NCBI GenBank assembly: GCA_035486135.1
Contig: DATHNI010000139.1
Coordinates: 1 to 6,095, forward strand
Reading direction: 5' to 3'
DNA from: JASHVB01 sp035486135
GTDB lineage: Bacteria; Pseudomonadota; Alphaproteobacteria; Acetobacterales; Acetobacteraceae
Length of the DNA stretch: 6,095 nucleotides
Program-made: the position numbers and the translations under genes
In this document: piece after piece, positions 1 to 4,492 of the stretch
Position numbering within the stretch: the first letter of the stretch is position 1
Layout: every line of letters starts with the position of its first letter
The notes under the pieces: generated by a model
Told to the model about the DNA's origin: nothing
Database searches by the model: none
What the model saw: the letters and a program-made list of their open reading frames with translations, nothing else

Positions 1-1098
1 CTTCTCCAGGATCGTCGTCAGTCCGCCCGCCTTGTTGCCAGGCGACGGATTGGCGTTCATCTCAGCGCCTTCGCGCGCGGTGTAGTCCTCCCACCAGCGC
101 ATCAGCGCGACCAGCTTCTCGCCCACCTCGCGCGATACCGCGCGGCGCGTCAGCAAGTGCTCCGCGCCGTAGGTCTCTGGGGTTTCGGACAGGATCACCG
201 TGCCGCCATGCCGCACCAGCAGATCGCTCGCCGCCCCGAGCGCGGGATTGGCGGACACGCCGGAATAGCCGTCCGAGCCCCCGCATTGCAGCGCCACCGT
301 CAGTTCGCTCGCGGGCACCGGCTCGCGCCGCACCTGGTTCGCTTCCGCCAGCACCTCCTTCACGAACTCCACGCCGGCCGCGACGGTCTTCCGCGTGCCG
401 CCCATCGTCTGGATGTCCATCGACTTCAGCCGCCCGGCCAGCTTTTGCTCCTGCACAAGGCCGCCGATCTGGTTCACCTCGCAGCCCAGCCCCAGCACGA
501 TCACATGGGAAAAATTCACGTGCCGCGCGTAGCCGCCCAGAGTGCGACGCAGCAGGCGCAGCCCGTCCCCCTCGCTCATGCCGCAGCCGGTCTTGTGGGT
601 CAGCGCCACCACGCCATCGACATTCGAATAGTCCGCCAGGGGATCGTCGCCGGTGAACGGATTGCGCCGGAACATGTCGGCGACCAGCCCCGCGACATGC
701 GCACTGCAATTCACCGATGTGAGGATGCCGATGTAGTTGCGCGTTGCCACGCGCCCGTCCGGCCGGCGGATCCCCATGAAACTCGCGGGGGAATTCGCCG
801 GCGCGGTCGGCCTCGCATCGATGCCGTAGGCATAGTCCTTGGCGAAGTCGCCCATCTCGCAGTTGTGCACGTGCACATGCTGCCCCGGCGAGATCGGCGA
901 CGCGGCAAACCCGATGATCTGCCCGTAGCGCCGCACCGGCTCGCCTTGCGCGATCGGGCGGACGGCAACCTTGTGGCCGGCGGGGATACGCTCGGCCGCG
1001 GTGACGCCGTCGGCGACCGGAGCGCCGGGCAACAGGGTGGTGCGGACGATCACCACGCCGTCGTCGGGATGCAGGCGGATAACGGTGGGAGGGGCCAT
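1..1098 (-). CDS. UxaA/GarD-family altronate or galactarate dehydratase (partial, 3' end outside window)
   Basis: Likely dehydrates a sugar acid (altronate, galactarate or a related hydroxy acid) to a 2-keto-3-deoxy acid in the cytoplasm, using a divalent metal. The 366 visible residues start at an ATG at 1098-1096, and the frame stays open to base 1. UxaA enzymes have roughly 500 residues, so about a quarter is missing. Residues about 5-85 form the SAF domain, ending in the His-rich HVHVHNCE (74-81). The catalytic domain opens with RRPDGRVATRN (111-121). It carries HKTGCG (168-173), GLGCE (203-207), CGGSDGYSGVSANP (272-285) and ANPSPGNKAGG (349-359), all matching E. coli UxaA blocks. Cys131, Cys172, Cys206 and Cys272 sit in these conserved positions. 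An AGGAG lies 7 nt before the ATG. It diverges from the VOC gene. Family is secure; substrate is not, because altronate, galactarate and sulfolactate enzymes share these motifs. Confidence 0.87.
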   Translation of the reverse strand, partial: MAPPTVIRLHPDDGVVIVRTTLLPGAPVADGVTAAERIPAGHKVAVRPIAQGEPVRRYGQIIGFAASPISPGQHVHVHNCEMGDFAKDYAYGIDARPTAPANSPASFMGIRRPDGRVATRNYIGILTSVNCSAHVAGLVADMFRRNPFTGDDPLADYSNVDGVVALTHKTGCGMSEGDGLRLLRRTLGGYARHVNFSHVIVLGLGCEVNQIGGLVQEQKLAGRLKSMDIQTMGGTRKTVAAGVEFVKEVLAEANQVRREPVPASELTVALQCGGSDGYSGVSANPALGAASDLLVRHGGTVILSETPETYGAEHLLTRRAVSREVGEKLVALMRWWEDYTAREGAEMNANPSPGNKAGGLTTILEK

Positions 1099-1105
1099 GC
1101 TGCGT

Positions 1106-1110
1106 CTCCT
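1106..1110 (-). promoter_or_regulatory. Ribosome binding site of the UxaA-like gene
   Basis: Read on the minus strand this is AGGAG, followed by a 7-nt spacer and the ATG at 1098. It supports that start codon. Confidence 0.7.
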
Positions 1111-1138
1111 TCGCCGGCGCGGCACTCGCCGCGGACGG

Positions 1139-1157
1139 GCGTGCCGCTATAGCACGC
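1139..1157. promoter_or_regulatory. Candidate operator: 6-bp inverted repeat in the divergent intergenic region
   Basis: GCGTGC (1139-1144) and GCACGC (1152-1157) are perfect inverted copies around the 7-nt spacer CGCTATA. The self-complementary octamer GCTATAGC spans 1146-1153. The site is about 40 bp upstream of the UxaA-like start and about 117 bp upstream of the VOC start, where a repressor for either gene could bind. On the minus strand the octamer gives TATAGC, a possible -10 box, but no convincing -35 lies upstream of it. In DNA this GC-rich, short dyads also arise by chance. Confidence 0.3.
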
Positions 1158-1214
1158 GCCCGATGGACACGCGACGCGGCGCCAGCCGTCTCCGCCGCAG
1201 GACCAAGCCTACTC

Positions 1215-1243
1215 TTGCCCCGCCGCGCCCCCGATGGACTAAT
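1215..1243 (+). promoter_or_regulatory. Candidate sigma-70 type promoter of the VOC gene
   Basis: TTGCCC (1215-1220) and ACTAAT (1238-1243) are separated by 17 bp. Each box matches the -35/-10 consensus at 4 of 6 positions. Transcription would start near 1250, giving a leader of about 25 nt that contains the strong ribosome binding site at 1263-1270. The prediction rests on sequence only. Confidence 0.35.
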
Positions 1244-1262
1244 GCGCGTCAGTCAGTTCGAC

Positions 1263-1270
1263 AGGGAGGA
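1263..1270 (+). promoter_or_regulatory. Strong ribosome binding site of the VOC gene
   Basis: AGGGAGGA, with the GGAGG core at 1265-1269, lies 5 nt before the ATG at 1275. It decides this start over an upstream in-frame TTG at 1215, which would add 20 residues unlike any VOC N-terminus. Confidence 0.8.
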
Positions 1271-1274
1271 CCAC

Positions 1275-1658
1275 ATGACCAAGTACACCTGGGAGCATAT
1301 CCATCTGCGCTCGCCCGACCCGGCAGCGACGGCACAATGGTACGAAGACAAGCTCGGCGCCGAGGTGATCCGCACCCCGCAACCGGATGGCTCGACCCGC
1401 ATCGACCTGAGCCTGACCGGGCAGAAGATCTTCATCGCCAGGGCCGACCCGGCAAGCACCGGGGCATCGCCGCAGACGCCGTATATGGGCCTCGACCATT
1501 TCGGCCTGACGGTCGAAAACCTCGACGCGGCGGTGGCAGAGTTGAAGGCGAAAGGCGTCACCTTCACCATGGAGCCGAAGACCATCCGCCCCGGCACCCG
1601 CATCGCATTCCTCACCGCGCCGCAGAACGTGTCGATCGAGTTGCTCCAGCGCGGATAA
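1275..1658 (+). CDS. VOC (glyoxalase/bleomycin resistance/dioxygenase fold) family protein
   Basis: A 127-residue cytoplasmic protein with the two-module vicinal-oxygen-chelate fold. Module 1 begins WEHIHLRSPDPAATAQWYEDKLG (6-28), the usual strand, helix and 'wYedkLG' signature. Module 2 begins GLDHFGLTVENLDAAVAELKAKG (72-94), and the chain ends in IELLQRG. Likely metal ligands are His10 (or His8), His75 and Glu122. The end of module 1 (KIFIAR, 51-56) lacks the glutamate found in classic glyoxalase I, so the site may hold only three ligands. Lactoylglutathione lyase is therefore not assured; isomerase, epimerase, dioxygenase-like or non-catalytic binding roles are all known for this fold. The start is set by the strong ribosome binding site. 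The gene points toward the PcaB-like gene and may share its transcript across a 224-bp gap that is mostly repeat. Fold assignment is firm; reaction unknown. Confidence 0.85.
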   Translation: MTKYTWEHIHLRSPDPAATAQWYEDKLGAEVIRTPQPDGSTRIDLSLTGQKIFIARADPASTGASPQTPYMGLDHFGLTVENLDAAVAELKAKGVTFTMEPKTIRPGTRIAFLTAPQNVSIELLQRG

Positions 1659-1694
1659 CAGGGAGTAAAACCTCTCCCGCTCCGCGGGAAAGGT

Positions 1695-1721
1695 CGGTTG
1701 GGTCGCGAAGCGAACCAACCG
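1695..1721. repeat. 12-bp stem-loop within the repeat mosaic
   Basis: CGGTTGGGTCGC and GCGAACCAACCG flank a 3-nt GAA loop and pair at 11 of 12 positions. It lies 36 nt past the VOC stop and could stabilise the 3' end of that message. No T-tract follows, so it does not look like an intrinsic terminator. Confidence 0.55.
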
Positions 1722-1806
1722 AAGCGACGCGGGTGAGGGTGCCGCGAAACGCACGAGCTGATAGCGTGCCGACCTGATCACCCTCACCCTCGGTGCTGCG
1801 CACCAT

Positions 1807-1836
1807 CGACCTCTCCCGCTCCCGCTGGAGAGGTCG
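1807..1836. repeat. Perfect 10-bp inverted repeat within the repeat mosaic
   Basis: CGACCTCTCC (1807-1816) and GGAGAGGTCG (1827-1836) are exact inverted copies around a 10-nt spacer. The left arm overlaps the second copy of the 14-bp direct repeat. Alternative pairing with the 1860-1871 end is possible, because that end is complementary to the same CCTCTCCC block. Confidence 0.6.
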
Positions 1837-1861
1837 CCGTGCTACGTCCCGCGCGTAGCGC

Positions 1862-1876
1862 GGGAGAGGTTAATAT
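1862..1876 (+). promoter_or_regulatory. Expression signals of the PcaB-like gene at the repeat border
   Basis: GGGAGAGG (1862-1869) is purine-rich and could act as a ribosome binding site, but it sits 13 nt from the ATG at 1883, longer than usual. TAATAT (1871-1876) resembles a -10 box; if used, transcription would begin at or next to the ATG, giving a leaderless message. No -35-like hexamer is placed to match it. The in-frame TAA at 1871-1873 fixes 1883 as the first possible start. Which signal is used cannot be read from the sequence. Confidence 0.3.
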
Positions 1877-1882
1877 ACCGAC

Positions 1883-3232
1883 ATGCCCATCAATCCAGCC
1901 GACGGCCCGATCCTTGGCGTGCTCTACGGCAGCGACGCGATGCGCGCCGTGTTCGCGGAGCACGCCTACTTCCAGCGCATGCTCGACGTGGAGGCGGCGC
2001 TGGCGCGCGTGCAGGCGCGGCTCGGCATCATCCCGTCAGACGCCGCGGCCGCCATAGAACAAGCCGCGCGCTACGAAAACCTCGATCCCGCCGAACTCGC
2101 CGCCAGCGCGCGCAACGTCGGCTACCCGGTGGTCGGCCTGGTCGCCGGCCTGTCGCGCGCCGCGGGCACAGCTGGCGCGTGGACCCATTGGGGCGCCACC
2201 ACGCAGGACATCATGGACACCGCCACGGTGCTCCAGGTCCGCGAGGGCCTGGCGCTGATCCGCACCGAACTGCTGGCCGTGCTGCGCGCCCTGACCGCCC
2301 AGGCCGGCCGCCACCGCGACACGGTGATGGCCGGCCGCACCCACCTGCAACAGGCGCTCCCCACCAGCTTCGGCCTGAAATGCGCGGTCTGGGCGGCGCC
2401 GTTCATCGGCCACCTCCAGCGCCTCGACCAGCTCCGCCCGCGCGTGGAACAAGTGGAGTTCGCGGGTGCGGCGGGCACCCTGGCATCGCTCGGCGACCAG
2501 GGCATCGCGGTCATGGAAGGCCTGGCCGCGGACCTGGACCTGGCCGCGCCCGCCGCGCCCTGGCATGTCTGCCGCGAAGCCCTGGCGGAAACCGTCAGCT
2601 TCCTCGGCATCATCTGCGGCAGCCTGGCCAAGCTCGCCACCGACATCATCCTGCTCTGCCAGACCGAGGTGGCCGAGGTCGCCGAACCCTATGTCGCCGG
2701 CCGCGGCGCGTCCTCCACCATGCCGCAGAAGCGCAACCCGATCGCCTCGGAATACATCCTGGCGGCGGCGCGCGGCGTGCAGGCGCTGGTACCGCTGATG
2801 CTGGGCGCCATGGCGCAGGACCACGAGCGCGCCACCGGCCCGTGGCAGGCCGAGGCCCTCGCGCTGCCGCAAGCCTTCGTCCTGACCCACGGCGCCTTGC
2901 TCCACGCGCGCGCGATCGCCGAGGGCATGGTGGTCGATCCCACCCGCATGCGACGCAACCTGGACCTGACGCACGGCCTGATCGTCGCCGAGGCGGTGAT
3001 GATGGGCCTCGCCCCGCAGCTCGGCCGCGGCGAGGCGCACCACGTGGTGAAGCACGCCTGCGACACGGCGCTGGCCGAGGGCATCGCCCTGGCCGACGCC
3101 CTGGCGCGGGAGCCCGCCGTGGTGGCGAAGCTGGACCGCGCCGCGATCGAGCGCTTGACCGATCCCGGGCAATACCTCGGCAGCACCCATGCGTTCATCG
3201 ATCGCGTGCTGCAGGTAGCCGGGAGATTGTGA
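1883..3232 (+). CDS. Fumarase/adenylosuccinate lyase superfamily enzyme, PcaB-like (3-carboxy-cis,cis-muconate cycloisomerase family)
   Basis: A 449-residue protein, the usual length for PcaB, which lactonises 3-carboxy-cis,cis-muconate in the protocatechuate branch of the beta-ketoadipate pathway. The superfamily signature GASSTMPQKRNPIASE (275-290) carries the catalytic-loop serine (Ser277/278). HWGATTQDIMDTA (102-114) and AGRTHLQQALP (150-160, with His154) supply the other active-site regions. The N-terminus (SDAMRAVFAEHAYFQRMLDVEAALARVQA) and later blocks QDHERATGPWQAE (312-324) and MRRNLDLTHGLIVAEAV (356-372) resemble Pseudomonas PcaB as I recall it. That PcaB has Trp where His154 stands and MPHKRNP where this has MPQKRNP; His is the adenylosuccinate-lyase-like state. 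A true PcaB or another dicarboxylate lyase are both possible. No other pca gene is visible. An in-frame TAA at 1871 makes the ATG at 1883 the first possible start. Soluble; such enzymes are normally homotetramers. Confidence 0.78.
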   Translation: MPINPADGPILGVLYGSDAMRAVFAEHAYFQRMLDVEAALARVQARLGIIPSDAAAAIEQAARYENLDPAELAASARNVGYPVVGLVAGLSRAAGTAGAWTHWGATTQDIMDTATVLQVREGLALIRTELLAVLRALTAQAGRHRDTVMAGRTHLQQALPTSFGLKCAVWAAPFIGHLQRLDQLRPRVEQVEFAGAAGTLASLGDQGIAVMEGLAADLDLAAPAAPWHVCREALAETVSFLGIICGSLAKLATDIILLCQTEVAEVAEPYVAGRGASSTMPQKRNPIASEYILAAARGVQALVPLMLGAMAQDHERATGPWQAEALALPQAFVLTHGALLHARAIAEGMVVDPTRMRRNLDLTHGLIVAEAVMMGLAPQLGRGEAHHVVKHACDTALAEGIALADALAREPAVVAKLDRAAIERLTDPGQYLGSTHAFIDRVLQVAGRL

Positions 3233-3342
3233 TTGCTCACCTGACGCGGCGCCGCGCGTGGGGCGATCCTCACGCTTCGACCCCGGCCCAGCGCCTGCCG
3301 CATTTGGCCTGGCACGCTTGCGCAACGTCGGCGGGACCGAAA

Positions 3343-3497
3343 GAAAGGACTTGTCTCACAAAGCTGAAGGAAGGGGCAGGCAAGCTTTCACAAAACTTTC
3401 CTGCCATCCCCGGTCGTGCCACGCGCCACGGCAGCAAGGATCCTTTCTTCGTGAAACCTTCCTGATCTTCCCTGGGCTTTGTGAGACATTTCCTGTC
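3343..3497. repeat. Long imperfect palindrome (about 48-nt arms, 59-nt loop)
   Basis: The left arm, 3343-3391, is the inverted counterpart of 3451-3497. The outer core TGTCTCACAAAGC (3352-3364) pairs perfectly with GCTTTGTGAGACA (3476-3488). The pairing extends outward to 19 of 22 positions (3343-3364 with 3476-3497). It also extends inward through AGGAAG/CTTCCT-type pairing, CAGG/CCTG and TTTCAC/GTGAAA, with two one-base bulges. By hand I count about 38 Watson-Crick pairs plus two possible G-U pairs. The loop contains the 10-bp palindrome AAGGATCCTT (3436-3445). No coding frame fits. It could be a non-autonomous mobile-element remnant, a structured RNA or a binding platform; the sequence does not say which. 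Confidence 0.75.
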
Positions 3498-3504
3498 TTG
3501 CGAA

Positions 3505-3560
3505 CGGCACCGGACCAGCCAAACAAGCTTTCGCCAATCCCACGGCCCCTGCCGGTGCCG
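3505..3560. repeat. Perfect 9-bp inverted repeat next to the long palindrome
   Basis: CGGCACCGG (3505-3513) and CCGGTGCCG (3552-3560) are exact inverted copies separated by 38 nt. It begins 8 bp after the long palindrome ends. The spacer contains CAAGCTTTC (3524-3532), a direct copy of a 9-mer inside the palindrome's left arm (3381-3389). Confidence 0.5.
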
Positions 3561-3677
3561 AAGCGGCTCGCCCTGCGAGGAATTGACTTGCGATCGTATG
3601 CGCGCTCCGCAAATCAGGCAGCGCAACCGCCTCGTCCACCCTCACCCACGGTCCATTATTACAACCACTACGCGAAA

Positions 3678-3683
3678 TTTAAT
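3678..3683 (+). promoter_or_regulatory. Candidate -10 box upstream of the PAP2 gene
   Basis: TTTAAT matches the TATAAT consensus at 5 of 6 positions and lies in the only AT-rich stretch before the gene. Upstream hexamers at a suitable distance (for example TTATTA, 3656-3661, 16-bp spacer) are weak as a -35. Transcription would start near 3690, leaving a leader of about 30 nt. Confidence 0.28.
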
Positions 3684-3721
3684 CGACCTGATCTCACGAT
3701 TTGAGGCATACATTCGGTCCC

Positions 3722-4345
3722 ATGGTCTTCCTTACGAATTTCGCCGATCAGGCGGTCATGATTCCGATTGCCATCGCGATCGCCATCTTCCTCGCGTTGC
3801 ACGGCTGGCGGCGCGGCGCGCTGGTGTGGCTCGGCGTCGTGTTCGTCACGTTCAGCCTGATCCTGATCCTGAAACTTGTCTTCATCGCTTGCTCGCGGCT
3901 GCACGATCCGATCGACCTGCAAAGCCCCAGCGGCCATGTCGCCGCCGCCACGGTGGTGTGCGGCGGACTGGCGGCGCTGCTGACGCGGCGGCGCGCCAGC
4001 ATCCTGCCGATCGCCTTGCTCGCCGCGGTGGTGATTGGCGTCTCGCGCCTGGTGCTGGGCATGCACTCGCTGCCGGAGGTCGTCGTCGGGGCGCTGGTCG
4101 GACTGGCCGGGGCAACCGCCCTCATGACGCTGGCTGGCCCGCCCCCGGAATTCCGGCCGGGCCGCCTGATTGCCGTGGTGGTCATTGTCGCCGCGCTGTT
4201 CCACGGCATGCACCTGCCCGCCGAGGCGGCGATCCGCCACACCGCCTTCCGCGCCGCGCTCTTGCTGTCGGTTTGCCGGCCGGAGGCCAGGACGGAAGCG
4301 GCCAACATCGCCGTTCCCGCGCCGGTCCCGCATCGGGTGCGATAG
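3722..4345 (+). CDS. PAP2-superfamily membrane phosphatase (divergent)
   Basis: A 207-residue integral membrane protein with about six hydrophobic segments, near residues 11-27, 33-50, 73-88, 94-112, 120-138 and 148-165. PAP2 enzymes remove phosphate from lipid phosphates or polyprenyl pyrophosphates at the membrane. Motif C2 is SPSGH (68-72), with His72 the likely acid/base. Motif C3 is SRLVLGMHSLPEV (108-120), with Arg109 and His115, the expected nucleophile; its last acidic residue is Glu119 rather than the usual Asp. Motif C1 (Lys-x6-Arg-Pro) is degenerate: Lys51 is there, but Ser58-Arg59 follows and no proline. The ATG at 3722 is preferred; a GAGG lies 15 nt before it, which is weak. A TTG at 3701 would add seven residues, and an in-frame TGA at 3689 bars anything earlier. 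The last 25 residues are polar and unrecognised. Substrate unknown. Confidence 0.8.
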   Translation: MVFLTNFADQAVMIPIAIAIAIFLALHGWRRGALVWLGVVFVTFSLILILKLVFIACSRLHDPIDLQSPSGHVAAATVVCGGLAALLTRRRASILPIALLAAVVIGVSRLVLGMHSLPEVVVGALVGLAGATALMTLAGPPPEFRPGRLIAVVVIVAALFHGMHLPAEAAIRHTAFRAALLLSVCRPEARTEAANIAVPAPVPHRVR

Positions 4346-4396
4346 GAACAAAGCCGCACAAGTGTCATACCCATCCCACGCGAGGCATTTCGGTGG

Positions 4397-4423
4397 CCGG
4401 CAGCAACCCGTTCAAGCTGCCGG
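4397..4423. repeat. GC-rich stem-loop upstream of the regulator gene
   Basis: CCGGCAGC (4397-4404) and GCTGCCGG (4416-4423) form a perfect 8-bp stem with an 11-nt loop. It lies about 50 nt after the PAP2 stop and 70 nt before the regulator start. There is no following T-tract, so a classical terminator is unlikely; an operator for the downstream regulator or a 3' stabilising hairpin is possible. Confidence 0.4.
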
Positions 4424-4492
4424 GCGTGGGCCCCGTCGCGTCGACGCTGGCAACCTTGTCATCCGCGGAATTCCGGTTGACGATCAATTGCC

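Larger units (their letters stand above)
1669..1871. repeat. Mosaic of inverted repeats with perfect 12-bp terminal inverted repeats
   Basis: The ends AACCTCTCCCGC (1669-1680) and GCGGGAGAGGTT (1860-1871) are perfect inverted copies. Inside are several further dyads. An imperfect 10-bp stem spans 1671-1693. A 12-bp stem with one mismatch and a GAA loop spans 1695-1721. GGGTGAGGGT (1731-1740) pairs with ACCCTCACCC (1780-1789). A perfect 10-bp stem joins 1807-1816 to 1827-1836, and an 8-bp stem with a GTA loop spans 1847-1865. ACCTCTCCCGCTCC occurs twice, at 1670-1683 and 1809-1822. I see no coding capacity. Intergenic repeats built from CCTCTCCC, GGGAGAGG and CCCTCACCC blocks are familiar in GC-rich proteobacterial genomes. 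This one resembles a composite REP/MITE-like element. It fills almost the whole gap between the VOC and PcaB-like genes. Confidence 0.75.
3233..3721. other. Gene-free interval of 489 bp rich in inverted repeats
   Basis: I found no credible gene here: the reading frames that cross it lack ribosome binding sites and recognisable protein sequence. It starts with a 12-bp palindrome CGCGGCGCCGCG (3245-3256) just after the PcaB-like stop. A long imperfect palindrome follows (3343-3497), then a 9-bp inverted repeat (3505-3560). It ends in an AT-rich stretch (about 3655-3720) that probably holds the phosphatase gene's promoter. The middle is visibly less GC-rich than the flanking genes, with runs such as CACAAAACTTT. 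No intrinsic terminator with a T-tract is seen after the PcaB-like gene. Confidence 0.6.

Noticed and set aside
157..1152. A 331-codon plus-strand open frame opposite the UxaA-like gene
   Set aside because: It is His/Arg/Ala-rich with no domain, and the minus strand encodes conserved UxaA blocks over the same bases.
1215..1274. An N-terminal extension of the VOC protein from a TTG at 1215
   Set aside because: The strong AGGGAGGA at 1263-1270 serves the ATG at 1275, and the 20 extra residues do not resemble a VOC N-terminus. The TTG also coincides with a promoter-like -35 box.
1671..1693. Intrinsic terminator after the VOC gene
   Set aside because: The stem is good but no T-tract follows it. 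It is better explained as part of the repeat mosaic.
2036..3325. A 429-codon open frame on the minus strand opposite the PcaB-like gene
   Set aside because: The plus-strand frame encodes a complete superfamily signature. The antisense product has no motif and a biased composition.
2179..3465. A 428-codon plus-strand frame overlapping the PcaB-like gene
   Set aside because: It is a frame-shifted reading of the PcaB-like coding sequence, Pro/Arg/Gly-rich and without motifs; it is not an overlapping gene.
3385..3497. Three spaced TTTCCTG/TTCCTG-containing units as a CRISPR-like array
   Set aside because: The units differ too much and are unevenly spaced. Their similarity is mostly explained by the palindrome's own symmetry.
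3583..3588. TTGACT as a -35 box upstream of the PAP2 gene
   Set aside because: No -10-like hexamer occurs 15-19 bp downstream.
4477..4482. TTGACG as a -35 box for the regulator
   Set aside because: Its matching -10 would fall inside the coding sequence after the ATG at 4493.
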